A stretch of DNA of 64,000 nucleotides, taken from NCBI GenBank assembly GCA_035308905.1, contig DATGFS010000032.1, positions 1-64,000 of the forward strand, read 5' to 3'. The stretch comes from a bacterium. GTDB taxonomy: Bacteria > Sysuimicrobiota > Sysuimicrobiia > Sysuimicrobiales > Segetimicrobiaceae. Positions 7,719-16,464 of this stretch are shown here, in pieces. Position 1 is the stretch's first letter. Each line of letters starts with the position of its first letter. Below the pieces are notes generated by a model. The model was not told where the DNA came from and ran no database searches. It worked only from the letters and a program-made list of their open reading frames with translations. The translations under genes and the position numbers were made by a program.

Positions 7719-8108
7719 ATGACCGAACGCCGTGATTTTGCTGTTGGGATCTTTATCGGCGGAATGATCGGACTGGCCTTCGGACTGCTGTTCGCGCCGC
7801 AGGCTGGCAGTGACACCCGCGACCGCATCCGGCGGGAAAGCGAACGTCTTCGCGACCGGGCGAGGATGACGGCAGAGGGCGTCGCCGAGCAGGCCCGCCG
7901 GGCCGCCGGCGACCTGGCCGACCGGGCGCGCACCGGCGCCGATGACTTGGTATCGCGCGCGCGGGACGCGGCCGGCGAGGCGGTGTCACGAGGCCGGTCG
8001 GCGTTCGAGGAGCGGGCCGACCGTCTCCGCCGCGCGTGCGATGCGGGGCGTGACACTGCGGGCGGCACCCTGGAGGAGTCCACGCACCTTGGCGAGCCGG
8101 AGAATTGA
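7719..8108 (+). CDS. YtxH-like membrane-anchored stress protein
   Basis: The 129-residue product begins with one membrane helix holding the YtxH signature (FIGGMIGLAFGLLFAPQAGSDTR) followed by a long charged helix with repeated A/R/E/D heptads (GDLADRARTGADDLVSRARD), typical of YtxH/apolipoprotein-like coiled coils. GAGGAGGA at 7706-7713 precedes the ATG. Members are usually linked to general stress, though no direct role can be read here. Confidence 0.75.
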   Translation: MTERRDFAVGIFIGGMIGLAFGLLFAPQAGSDTRDRIRRESERLRDRARMTAEGVAEQARRAAGDLADRARTGADDLVSRARDAAGEAVSRGRSAFEERADRLRRACDAGRDTAGGTLEESTHLGEPEN

Positions 8109-8308
8109 CGAAGCCACAACCGACAACGCGTCAGCCGCAACAGCAACAGCCCGCGACGCGCCAGCCAGCGGGCAATTCACAGAACCAGCAGTGTAGAGGT
8201 AAGGGGCAGCAGCCCTGCCCGAACCAGGGCGGCAATCAGGGTGGGGGGGAACAAGTAGGTTCGTTCCTCTTGGCCCGGGCGCAGTACTTGGGCGCCCGGG
8301 CCAAGTAG
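8105..8308 (+). CDS. Gln/Pro-rich small protein (doubtful)
   Basis: A TTG overlapping the YtxH stop opens a 67-residue frame rich in Gln, Pro and Asn with CRGKGQQPCPNQGG near the middle. The last 13 codons coincide with a perfect hairpin. The frame has low complexity, no own ribosome site and no recognised family, so it may be untranslated 3' sequence. Confidence 0.25.
   Translation: MTKPQPTTRQPQQQQPATRQPAGNSQNQQCRGKGQQPCPNQGGNQGGGEQVGSFLLARAQYLGARAK
8269..8305 (+). terminator. perfect 13-bp hairpin
   Basis: CTTGGCCCGGGCG (8269-8281) and CGCCCGGGCCAAG (8293-8305) are exact reverse complements with an 11-base loop. It sits downstream of the YtxH gene and 21 bp before the next gene. It lacks a T run but would be a very stable transcript end or a block between genes. 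Confidence 0.55.
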
Positions 8309-8326
8309 GGTAGGGGGTGGTGTCGG

Positions 8327-8896
8327 ATGCAGTGGCCGGAAACGCTCGGCGTCCCGTTCCTGCTGATCGCGTGCGCACTCGGGATCACGACGACCGTGTG
8401 GACTGGCGAAGCGGCCGCGGTACCAATGCGTACGGTGCACGACTCAAAGAACGTGATCGCCATCACCGTGCCAACGACATGGCAGATTCAGTCGCCGAGC
8501 GGCCGCGCGGCACTCAAGGCGACCGCGCCGAGCTCGGGCTCCGGGCTGCCGGACACCGTCGAGGTGGTGGTGCACATCGTGCCAGCGGAGGTTACGACTC
8601 CCCTTGCGTGCGAGAACGAGGCCGCGTGGGTGACCCAGCACTTTGCGCACATTACCCCCGTGACCGTGGCGAAGGCTCCCGTCACGATCGGCGGGGTCCC
8701 CGCGTATTCGTGGACGTACACGTGGCAGGCGAGCACGACGGAACACCGATGGAGCCAGCAGGTGTGCATCGTGCGGCAGCACACCGCCTACGTCGTGACC
8801 GGAACGACGAGCAACACGCCGGCGGCACGGGCGGCTCGGGTCCCGCTCTTAGTTCAGATCATCGACTCGCTGCGGATTCTGACGCCCAAGATGTAG
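8327..8896 (+). CDS. exported protein of unknown function
   Basis: The 189-residue product has a signal-like N-terminus (hydrophobic residues 8-30, ending GEAAA) and a compact beta-rich domain: NVIAITVPTTWQIQSPSG, a VEVVVHIVPAE strand, CENEAAWVTQHF helix and SWTYTWQAS. The fold outline resembles small PsbP/DcrB-like exported domains. Two cysteines (in ACENEA and QVCIVRQ) could form a disulfide. No specific family is claimed. Confidence 0.65.
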   Translation: MQWPETLGVPFLLIACALGITTTVWTGEAAAVPMRTVHDSKNVIAITVPTTWQIQSPSGRAALKATAPSSGSGLPDTVEVVVHIVPAEVTTPLACENEAAWVTQHFAHITPVTVAKAPVTIGGVPAYSWTYTWQASTTEHRWSQQVCIVRQHTAYVVTGTTSNTPAARAARVPLLVQIIDSLRILTPKM

Positions 8897-9239
8897 CTCC
8901 ACCGGCCGGGTCGCTCGTTTCAATCCTCACCCAGACGCGCTCCGTGCCGCCATAAAACCGCGGCGGCTCACTTTCAGCAAGTGGGGCGACCTGCGCCATC
9001 CTCAGTGGTTCTCCTTTTTTCTTTCGGGGCGAAATGGCTTGGGAGACCGCGAACTGGCGATGTCGGCCACTCGGATCCCCAGACCGCCTTCTCTTCCGAG
9101 GAGCACATGGGGGTCGCAAGCGAAGACGCACGGTCCTCGCAGTGCAGCAGAGCGTGTTTAGCCGGTGACGACTTACCGCTCCCCTTCGATTCCAACACTA
9201 CGAGGCTGAGTCTTGGTGACGCCAAGCAAGTGACTCCAC
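8897..9239. other. 343-bp stretch without a recognised gene
   Basis: Both strands hold open frames of about 90 codons, but none shows a family signature, a ribosome site or a secretion signal. A GSGKSS string on the minus strand lacks the rest of a P-loop fold. Probably decayed sequence. Confidence 0.5.
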
Positions 9240-9311
9240 TCATCTGCGCCGCCTAAACCACCCGAAGAAGACAATCCCCACAAGGACAACTATCATCAGT
9301 ATCGTGATCAT
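9240..9311 (-). CDS. 23-aa single-helix membrane microprotein
   Basis: ATG at 9311 is preceded by AGGAGGGACGAACC (AGGAGG eight bases upstream). The 23 codons encode MITILMIVVLVGIVFFGWF followed by RRRR and a stop: a membrane helix with a basic cytoplasmic end, obeying the positive-inside rule. Length, composition and ribosome site all fit a genuine small membrane protein, perhaps a regulator of a larger membrane complex. No partner gene is adjacent. Confidence 0.6.
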   Translation of the reverse strand: MITILMIVVLVGIVFFGWFRRRR

Positions 9312-9826
9312 GGTTCGTCCCTCCTAGTTGCGCGGACGTTCGGCGGGCGGGGACGGCACTCCTGGAGTGCGCGTCAGGGGGGCTGGAACACCGGCGAGGG
9401 GCGCTCCGGTCGCGCAAGGAGCAAAGACGGACCTGGACGCGGCGGATGTGTTAGTCCTAGCGCCGATCGCCCTGCCGCACCGGAGCGTCCTGGAAGTTGT
9501 CCCGTGCAGGCCCCGGACGTTGTAGTTTACGGCCGGTATTGCGGCCGGTAGCGATGTCGGTAGTATTCGCTGGTACTACGTCGATATGGTCCCATGCTTT
9601 ACGGCTGGGTCGCCGGCCGCACCGATGAATGGTGGTGTGCGATGAGCCACTGGCCGCCGCGGTTCACGACGAGCCAGGTAAAGCGCGCAGGATCCGGGCT
9701 CGCGACTTGTCCGACGTGATGCCGCCTTCTCATGCGACACCTCCCCCCCAGCATACTCGCGTCAGCCACCTAGCACGCAGGTCGCGTGGAACCCGTCGAT
9801 TCGTATCAACCTCCAACCACGCCTCT
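9312..9826. other. 515-bp stretch without a recognised gene
   Basis: Beyond the ribosome site of the microprotein, this stretch shows no frame with family signatures on either strand. CGGCCGGTA occurs twice around 9530-9552. It separates the microprotein from the HxlR and cupin remnants. Confidence 0.45.
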
Positions 9827-10066
9827 TCATCTCGCCACGGCGGTTGCCAGTGATTTCTTCGGTCGAATGCGCGCGAACGGACTGGGACGGATCCAGCCCG
9901 GAAACGATTCGATGAGTGCGCGGGGCCCCGCGACCTCCATTAGCCGGCGGTGCAGGGCTTCATCGTACGAGAACTTCCGCAGGTGCCAGTCCACCAGGGT
10001 AGCGGAGTCGGTCGTCACGATGAGATCTTCCGGAGCTCCGGGATACGCGGTACGTGGGCGGACCAA
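9827..10066 (-). pseudogene. HxlR/SCP2-type regulator C-terminal remnant
   Basis: The frame contains DLIVTTDSATLVDWHLRKFS, then YDEALHRRLMEVAGPRALIE and SFPGWIRPSPFARI. This is the SCP2-like tail attached to HxlR-type winged-helix regulators (VTTDLxTLxxVWxG, GPxxLVRAFPxWxxxSPFA). The DNA-binding domain is missing, and upstream sequence on this strand belongs to the cupin remnant on the other strand, so the junction lies near 10030-10066. Confidence 0.5.
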
Positions 10067-10329
10067 CGCACACTTCCACAGTGACCACGAATCTGCCGCC
10101 TACGTGATTAGCGGGACGCTCGTCTTTTGGTCCGGCGATGGGCTCGCCGAGAAGGTAGTCGCGGGGCCGGGGGATTTCCTGTGCTGGCGTGCCGCATCTG
10201 TTCCTGAACGGGAGCACGACCGAGCCCGTGGTCGCCGTGCTGGCCCGGACCGACCCGAACGAGCACGAGAGTACAACCCTGCTTCCTGAGCTCGAGAAGC
10301 TCAGCCACCTGGCGAGCGCATCAGCCTAG
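10040..10329 (+). pseudogene. frameshifted cupin gene
   Basis: One frame gives GYAVRGRTNAHFHSDHESAA, then YVISGTLVFWSGD and VVAGPGDFL, a cupin metal-binding motif (HxHxxxE) and the strand after it. From about 10190 the homology continues in another frame: VPHLFLNGSTTEPVVAVLAR, then TDPNEHESTTLLPELE, to a TAG at 10327. A small deletion has removed the linker (normally xIPAGVPH) and shifted the frame. The 5' end is also missing. Confidence 0.65.
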
Positions 10330-10408
10330 GTTGGCGGAGGTCGTCTTCCACCGCGTGTACTAGCGTCAAAAACGGGCTAACGTCGTCGGTGGGTAGGAGG
10401 CGCTTCGG

Positions 10409-10615
10409 CTAGTCGGCCCTGATCGTCCCTTCCTCCAAAATCTTCACACAACGTCGCATCTTCGTATACAGCTCAGGGCCAAACGCCATCATGTTGTGTT
10501 CCCGGGTAGCGTGCTCAGCACAGAGTTGCATGACCTCTTCCAGGCTTGAACCCCGGGCCTGAAAGTCGCAATCAGTGCCTGCGTCACGGCAATTGATGAG
10601 ATACACTCTTGCCAT
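10409..10615 (-). CDS. DUF1059 small protein
   Basis: The 68-residue product matches DUF1059: an N-terminal CRDAGTDCDFQARG segment with paired cysteines, then EEVMQLCAEHATREHNM, which is the conserved helix with HA-x(3)-H, and a short tail. GGGGGAGG lies upstream of the ATG on the minus strand. Function unknown; family members are soluble and often stand alone, as here. Confidence 0.85.
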   Translation of the reverse strand: MARVYLINCRDAGTDCDFQARGSSLEEVMQLCAEHATREHNMMAFGPELYTKMRRCVKILEEGTIRAD

Positions 10616-10743
10616 ATCGATCCTCCCCCAGGGGACTCACTGACCTTCGATAGGTACGGCCGTGGCGCCCACCACCCCTGCAGCCGCCCTCAGTACAAGT
10701 GCCGGAGGCTCGCGGACGCGTCGGGTATCTTAGGTCGACCCGC

Positions 10744-10989
10744 TCATGGCACCCGCCAGTCGCGCGCCACTCCCGTCAAGTGCCATGCAGTCAAGTCGCC
10801 ATAAGCCCCCCGGCTCCGGAAGGCCACCGCCTTTCCGTTTTCATCCTCGACTTTGACGGCAGCCTTAGATGACTGCGACGAGAGCCATTTTTGTGCCTTT
10901 ACCAACACCCCTTCGGGGGTAGACTCTTTCGTTACACGGAATGTCCGCTCCTTATATTCGTATTGTGTGAGTCGCGTCGTCCTCCGCAC
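10744..10989 (-). CDS. small soluble protein, unknown
   Basis: The 81-residue product starts at GTG 10989 with AGGAGG upstream. It is basic and mixed alpha/beta (TQYEYKERTFRVTKEST, QKWLSSQSSKAAVKVEDENG, then YGDLTAWHLTGVARDW). There is no signal peptide or Cys. It may be co-transcribed with the DUF1059 gene on the same strand, 128 bp downstream. No family recognised. Confidence 0.5.
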   Translation of the reverse strand: MRRTTRLTQYEYKERTFRVTKESTPEGVLVKAQKWLSSQSSKAAVKVEDENGKAVAFRSRGAYGDLTAWHLTGVARDWRVP

Positions 10990-11310
10990 CGTGAGTGCCT
11001 CCTGAGCCTGTTGCCGGGTGATCGACTAACGCCGCCCGTTCCCGGTCAATCCCGACGCGGGCGCGGGCCTCGGCCGTCAGACATGAAATGGGCGCGACCT
11101 CTCCCCTGAACGATTAACCGGTCGCTCCCCCTCGTTCGGCAGGCTGCCTCACCCGCTCTCCGCGACGAGAAGGCCCTCCGTGCCGACCCGGCCAGGCCCG
11201 CGATTTGTCCACAATACCCCCAGGTTATCCGAACGCCAGTTTGTCATGATGAGTGAGATACGTAAGCGTCTCTGGACAGAATACCTCATTGAAGATGGCA
11301 TCCAATACAC
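10990..11310. other. 321-bp stretch without a recognised gene
   Basis: Apart from the ribosome site of the preceding minus-strand gene (about 10998-11004), neither strand shows a frame with a known signature. It ends at the stop of the SDR gene. Confidence 0.5.
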
Positions 11311-12102
11311 CTATCGCGACAGCCGGACGGTCAGTGGCGCGTTTGTCCGTCCGCAGTGTGAGCCGCCGCTTACCTGCAGATTGGCACCGGTGACCCACGA
11401 GAGTTTTTCCGATGCCAGCATCAGCACGGCCTCCGCGACGTCCGAGGGGACGCCGGTGCGTCCGAGGGGCGTCATCTCGATCATGAGGTTCAAGTACGGA
11501 TGTGTCGCCTCACCTCGGCGCAGTGGGGCCTCGGTGACCACCCCCGGACTGACGGCATTCACGCGGATGCCGCAGGGGCCCAACTCGGTTGCGAGGACCT
11601 GCGTAAGCATATCGATCGCCGCTTTCGATCCGCAATATGCAGCGGCGCCCGGGCGCGCCGAGGTGGCCGCCCCCGACGAAACGTTGACGATCGAACCGCG
11701 AGCGCCCCGCGCAACCATCTGGCGCGCCGCAGCGCGACAGGTCAGAAAACAGCCCTGTGTATTCACCAGGAAGGGCGCCTGCCAGGTCGCGAGGTCCATG
11801 TCAAGGATCGGGGCATTAGGAGCGGTGCCGTGGCAATTCACTAGGATATCGACCGGCCCCAACGACGCTGTAACGTCGGCAAGCATGCTCTCGACATCCG
11901 CCTCGCGACTTACATCCCGAACCACCGCGATCGCTGTCCCTCCGGAGTTCTGGATCGCGGCAGCGACTGCGGCCGCGCGAGGGGTATCGAGATCGCATAC
12001 GGCCACCCGGGCGCCTTCGCGGGCGAACATTTGGGCGATGCTACGCCCGATGCGTCCTCCGCCGCCGGTCAGCCAGACGACCTTGCTCTGATACTCCGTC
12101 AC
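11311..12102 (-). CDS. short-chain dehydrogenase/reductase (SDR)
   Basis: A classical SDR of 263 residues: the nucleotide motif is WLTGGGGRIGRS near the N-terminus, DLDT at the end of beta-2 favours NAD(H), then VNCHGTAP (the NAG motif as NCHG), VNVSSGAA with the catalytic Ser, and YCGSK with the Tyr-x3-Lys. The C-terminal GANLQVSGG segment is usual. The substrate cannot be inferred. GTG at 12102 follows AAGGAG. It is monocistronic. Confidence 0.88.
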   Translation of the reverse strand: MTEYQSKVVWLTGGGGRIGRSIAQMFAREGARVAVCDLDTPRAAAVAAAIQNSGGTAIAVVRDVSREADVESMLADVTASLGPVDILVNCHGTAPNAPILDMDLATWQAPFLVNTQGCFLTCRAAARQMVARGARGSIVNVSSGAATSARPGAAAYCGSKAAIDMLTQVLATELGPCGIRVNAVSPGVVTEAPLRRGEATHPYLNLMIEMTPLGRTGVPSDVAEAVLMLASEKLSWVTGANLQVSGGSHCGRTNAPLTVRLSR

Positions 12103-12258
12103 CGAAAGCTCCTTCCAGGCGTCCGAATCCAGTGGCGCAATTCGTCAAGACTGTGGTTAGTGGCGCATCTTGGTTCACCTGCCTGGCGAGGCGCCATCAG
12201 GTCTTTGTCGATCTCGAATCGAAGCGTGTATCCAAATGAAGATTGCGCGTGATCTGGC

Positions 12259-13146
12259 ATGAGCGCGGCATCGCCCGGGGCGATTTGCGTAAGCGTGATG
12301 CTTTCCCTCGGGGCAGCAGGGCCAACCGTCGCGCCGGGCCTCTACGGCGGTTTCACCGCCCAACCGGTAACCCTCGAGGGCGCGTTGCAGGACGTGCGTT
12401 CAGGGGAGGTCGTCGTTATCGGCGAGCAGCATGACGTGCCGGCGCACCACGAAAACCAGCTCGCCGTCCTGCGGGCGCTGAAGAATCTCAAGCTCAACGT
12501 CGGCGTGGGATTCGAGCTGTTCTCCTACCCCGATCAACCCTGGCTGGATCGCTACTTGGACGGCGAGATACCGGAATCTGTGTTCCTGCAGAAAGTTCAT
12601 TGGGACGGCCTTCTCTTTGAATGGTACCGGCCGCTGATCCTGTTCCCGCGCGAGGCCGGCGGTCAGGCACGTGCGTTTAACGCACCGGCGCATCTCGCCG
12701 CGGCGTTGGCGCGACAGGGGCTGGTGCGGCTCTCGGCCGAGGAACGGTCTTGGCTGCCGCCGGGGTTCCGGCTGGGCAATGCGCTGTACTTCGAGCGCTT
12801 CGCAAGAGAAGCGCGGCAACACGGTGCCATCACAGCGCCGCAGACTCGCAGGTTCTTCGCCGCGCAGAGCGCGTGGGACGACACGATGGCGTGGCAGGCG
12901 TCTGAGTACCTGAAGGCGCACCCGGACCACACACTTGCGGTCATCGTCGGCGATTTTCACGTGAGTTACGGGGGCGGCCTGCCGGATCGGCTGCGGAGCC
13001 GGAGCATCACGAACATCCTCGTTATCTCTCAGGTCAATGGATACGGGCTAAGCGATGGTGAGGTGCGCCGGTTGCTGGAACCGGATCCGCGTTATGGCGC
13101 GCGGGGCGATTTCGTGTGGCTCACACGGGAACGACCGCGCCGCTAA
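12259..13146 (+). CDS. ChaN/Tiki-superfamily exported haem-binding-like protein
   Basis: The 295-residue product has a weak signal peptide (residues 1-26) and a ChaN-like domain: VVVIGEQHDVPAHHENQLAV (GExH motif at residues 55-58 with a second His pair), an FELFSYPDQPWLDRYL segment and a late VIVGDFHVSYGGG motif with His. In Campylobacter ChaN binds haem; relatives of the fold are metal-dependent proteases, so either role is open. No lipobox Cys is present. The stop is directly followed by the start of the transporter gene. Confidence 0.72.
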   Translation: MSAASPGAICVSVMLSLGAAGPTVAPGLYGGFTAQPVTLEGALQDVRSGEVVVIGEQHDVPAHHENQLAVLRALKNLKLNVGVGFELFSYPDQPWLDRYLDGEIPESVFLQKVHWDGLLFEWYRPLILFPREAGGQARAFNAPAHLAAALARQGLVRLSAEERSWLPPGFRLGNALYFERFAREARQHGAITAPQTRRFFAAQSAWDDTMAWQASEYLKAHPDHTLAVIVGDFHVSYGGGLPDRLRSRSITNILVISQVNGYGLSDGEVRRLLEPDPRYGARGDFVWLTRERPRR

Positions 13147-14424
13147 ATGCGCCGAGCGAAGGTCGCAACCAAAGTGATGACCGATTCTACGCAAGACGCA
13201 TCGGCACCCCACGCGAGCGGTTCGTTCACGGCGCCGGCCGGCGATGCGGACGCGCACGCTAAGTCCTTGCTCCCACTCAACAACCTACTGCAACTCTTGA
13301 CGAACTGTGCCTGGTACATCGGCACGCCGTTCATTCCACTTTACCTCGTGTCGCATGGTGCGTCCGTGGGCGTGGTTGGGGTGGTCGCCGGCCTATCCGG
13401 GATTGTGCCGCTGGCCGTGGCGCTTCACGTGGGCGGTCTCGTCGATGAGCGCGGCCCCACCGTCGTCTTTGTGGGGGCCGTGGCGCTCTTCGGCCTCGGA
13501 GCCGCAATGCTCGCGGCATTTCACGGGATCCTCGAGGTCACCATCGCGTATACGCTGCTGGCCGCCGCCAACATTGGGCTTGCCGTCGCGTCGCAGGCCG
13601 TCGTCGCCAACGCGAGCACCGACGCGACCCGCATCAGAAATTACGGCTACTACGCGGTTTCTTACTCCGCCGGCGCTGTCGTTGGTCCCGTGATCGGAGG
13701 GGTTCTCGCCGCCCGGTTGGGCTATACGGCGACGTTTCTTGCGATGGCGCTGTTGATGTTGCCGTCGCTCGCTGTAGCCTTGATGGTGCGAGGTGCCCGA
13801 GTTTCAGATCATCGGAGCGGCTCCTTTTGGGCCGTCCATACGGTCGTGGGCACAATTTTGAGCAACCGTGGGGTCGGAGCGATTTTGTTCGTGTCCGGCA
13901 TTATGAATTGCGCCCAGGCGCTGCAGAGTACTTTCTATCCCCTCTACCTCTTGAAAGTGGGGTTGTCGGCGACGTTGATAGGCTTTGCGATTGCCGCCAT
14001 CAGCCTGGCGTCGATGGGCGTCCGCATGCTTCTGGCGAGCGCGGTGGCACAGGTCGGTCAGATGGGTGCTTTGGTCGGTGCGATGGTCCTCAGCGCTGTG
14101 GCGTTTGCCTTAACGCCGTTTGCCCGGCAGTTTTGGCCCCTCCTCGGCGTATCTGCTCTCATGGGTGCGAGCCTGGGATTTACCCAGCCGCTATCGATGA
14201 GCTTGCTCGCAGAGTCGGTGGCTCAACAGTTTTGGGGAGCCGCGTTTGGGTTTCGGCAGAGCGTACAGCGGGTGGCCGGCATTCTCAGCCCGTTTGCGTT
14301 CGGCGTTGCGAGCACGGCGCGGGGCGTTGAATCGGCATTCTATCTCGGCGCGCTGGTACTCCTCGGTGCTGCCGGCATCATGACAAAGGTATCCGACGGG
14401 TTCGGCCGCCGTCCCGAAGGATAG
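13147..14424 (+). CDS. MFS transporter
   Basis: A 425-residue protein with about 12 hydrophobic helices after a polar N-terminus of about 40 residues. Typical MFS elements are the loop after helix 2 (GGLVDERGP) and the pairs of helices with Gly-rich faces (GAVVGPVIGGVLAA). The ATG abuts the TAA of the ChaN-like gene, implying one transcript. Substrate unknown; the drug-efflux or sugar-efflux branches are equally possible. Confidence 0.85.
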   Translation: MRRAKVATKVMTDSTQDASAPHASGSFTAPAGDADAHAKSLLPLNNLLQLLTNCAWYIGTPFIPLYLVSHGASVGVVGVVAGLSGIVPLAVALHVGGLVDERGPTVVFVGAVALFGLGAAMLAAFHGILEVTIAYTLLAAANIGLAVASQAVVANASTDATRIRNYGYYAVSYSAGAVVGPVIGGVLAARLGYTATFLAMALLMLPSLAVALMVRGARVSDHRSGSFWAVHTVVGTILSNRGVGAILFVSGIMNCAQALQSTFYPLYLLKVGLSATLIGFAIAAISLASMGVRMLLASAVAQVGQMGALVGAMVLSAVAFALTPFARQFWPLLGVSALMGASLGFTQPLSMSLLAESVAQQFWGAAFGFRQSVQRVAGILSPFAFGVASTARGVESAFYLGALVLLGAAGIMTKVSDGFGRRPEG

Positions 14425-14469
14425 TCGGCGGCCGGCCCGGGATCCATCGGAAAAGGGCTTTGCTTGGGC

Positions 14470-16392
14470 TTATCCATGCGCGACGATGCGGCAGAACGCA
14501 GCCGCAAGCTTCGGATCGAACCGGGCGCCGGATTCGCGCTGAAGCGCGGCGATCGCGTCGCGATAGTACAGCTTCGGGACGCCCGGTCGGCCCGTGATCA
14601 TCTCGCCGTAGGCGTCCACCACGGACAAGACCCGCGCGCCGAGGGGGATCGCCTCTCCCTTGAGCCGGTCTGGATGTCCGGCGCCGTCCCAGCGCTCAAA
14701 TCGATGGCGGAGAATCGTCGCGACATCGCTCAATCCCTCGGCGTCCTTGAGCATCTGATGGGCGACGGCGGGCTCTCTTTCGAGCATGGTCAGCTCATCA
14801 TCCGTCAGGCCCGCCGCCTTCTTCAGCGTCGCCGCGGGCACGTCGATCTTGCCGATGTCGTGGAGAAATGCAGCGCGGCGCGTGGATAGGATCTCGGGGT
14901 CGGAGCACTGAAGCGCACGCGCGAGCGCTTCCGCCCAGTCTGCCAGAAGTTTGCTGAAGTTCGCGACATGGCCGTTGTGCGCATCCAGACGCCGCGCCAC
15001 CGCGACGATCTGTTTGTCTGCGTCCGGTGCATTCGCCGCCCCGGCCCGCTCCACGAGATCGAGATAGGTCGTCGCGCCGCCGGCCTCCTGGGGCTGCGTT
15101 CGCGCGGCCTTCACGTCCGGAACCGGCGTCTGCGTTTCTTCTGCTCGTGCGGCTCGGCGGTCGCGTGCGGACGCGTCGTCCGCCGCTTCCGGCTGTGCCT
15201 GCCTCTGCGTGGCCCGCGCGCGCTCTGTTTCCAGCGCCCGGCGCTCGGCGTTGACCCGGGCGGCCTCCGCGTCCAGCGCGGCTCGGTCTCCGGCGAGCCG
15301 GGCCTCCCGCGCCTCCAGGTCTCGTCGCAGCGTGTCGAGCCGAACGTTCTCTTCGTGCAACCGGCTTCGGCTTTCCGAGAGTCGTGTCTCCTCGTTTGCG
15401 ACTTCCGCCCGCGCGGCGGCGAGCTGTTCCCCAGCGCTTTCGCGGCGCGCTCTCTCGGCCTCTACGTCCTGCCACGCCGCCGCGAGCTTCTCACGTTCGC
15501 CCGCAAGCCGCTCTGCGTCGGCCTCCAGCGACGCGCGGTCCGCGGCGAGCCCGGCTGCCTCGGTTGCAAGGGCTTGTTGCGCGGCGGCCACGCGATCGCT
15601 CTGCTCGTTGACGTCGGTCCGGCTCTCGGCCGGAATCGCGCGTTCGTCCGCGGGGGCGGCGCCGATGTGCGACCGGGGCGGTAGTTCCGCCTCGAGCGTC
15701 TGATGCTCGTCAATGCGGCGCGCGGGTCTGCCGGCAGGGGGGGTATGTGTGTCCGCGCGTTCGCCGAGTCCGCGCGCGGCGTCGCCGACGGCATGGGCGG
15801 CCCCCTCGCCGAGAGCCGCCGTCGCCTGTGCGGCGAACGCACGCATGCCCTTCTGTTCCTCTTCCGAGCACTCGTGGGGCGCATCGTAGTAGTACGCAAG
15901 CGCGGCGATAACCCGGCCGTCCCGGCCAAGCGGCCACACGCACATCGACCGGAAGTTCTCTCGTACGAGCGCGGCGTGATCGGATGACAGTTGAAGCACG
16001 TCGCGCACAATCCACGGCGCGGGATCGGTTCTCCGCCTCGTTTTCGGCAGATCCATGCATGCGAGCTCTGGATGGCGGAGAATATGAATCCAGGGGTTGA
16101 TGCCGTTTGGCGTGACGAGTTCGGCGACGTACCGCTCGGATAAGTTATGCGTCCATGGGCAGGTCACGACGCCGGCCGGTGACCGGAAGAAAATCGCGGC
16201 GTGGTCCGCTTCGGTCAAAGCAAGCAGGGCGCGTGCGATTGCCGCGACGGGGGATTCGGCCGGTGCGGGGCTCGTGAGCATCTCACCGGCCGCGGCGAGA
16301 CGGACCAGGAACGTGCGCTGCGCAGCGCCATCCGCCGGCGCCGCACCCCCCGGCGTCTCGACCGTCGCTTGTGGATTCATATTGTGTCCCAC
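14470..16392 (-). CDS. GAF - coiled-coil - degenerate HD-GYP protein
   Basis: The 640-residue cytoplasmic protein has a GAF-like sensor (about residues 25-200, with YYYDAPHECSEEEQ at its end), a coiled coil of about 180 residues rich in Ala, Glu and Arg (about 240-420), and a C-terminal HD-GYP-like phosphodiesterase domain (about 450-640). The HD pair is present (FLHDIGKIDVP), and the GYP region is HRFERWDGAGHPDRLKGE. In active c-di-GMP phosphodiesterases this reads HHExxDGxGYP, so two metal-binding His and the Tyr are changed. Likely a receptor or scaffold rather than an efficient enzyme. Start GTG 16392, or ATG 16380. Confidence 0.8.
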   Translation of the reverse strand: MGHNMNPQATVETPGGAAPADGAAQRTFLVRLAAAGEMLTSPAPAESPVAAIARALLALTEADHAAIFFRSPAGVVTCPWTHNLSERYVAELVTPNGINPWIHILRHPELACMDLPKTRRRTDPAPWIVRDVLQLSSDHAALVRENFRSMCVWPLGRDGRVIAALAYYYDAPHECSEEEQKGMRAFAAQATAALGEGAAHAVGDAARGLGERADTHTPPAGRPARRIDEHQTLEAELPPRSHIGAAPADERAIPAESRTDVNEQSDRVAAAQQALATEAAGLAADRASLEADAERLAGEREKLAAAWQDVEAERARRESAGEQLAAARAEVANEETRLSESRSRLHEENVRLDTLRRDLEAREARLAGDRAALDAEAARVNAERRALETERARATQRQAQPEAADDASARDRRAARAEETQTPVPDVKAARTQPQEAGGATTYLDLVERAGAANAPDADKQIVAVARRLDAHNGHVANFSKLLADWAEALARALQCSDPEILSTRRAAFLHDIGKIDVPAATLKKAAGLTDDELTMLEREPAVAHQMLKDAEGLSDVATILRHRFERWDGAGHPDRLKGEAIPLGARVLSVVDAYGEMITGRPGVPKLYYRDAIAALQRESGARFDPKLAAAFCRIVAHG

Positions 16393-16464
16393 GCTCGCAA
16401 CTCGTCTGTAGGAATCAGTCCGTCGGGTCGGCGCGGCGGCGCAAACCTTTCGTGAAGTTGTGTG

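Noticed and set aside
8974-9243. minus-strand frame with a GSGKSS string resembling a P-loop
   Set aside because: The string lacks a preceding beta strand with the usual GxxxxGK spacing and no Walker B, Q-loop or other ATPase motif follows. No ribosome site is present.
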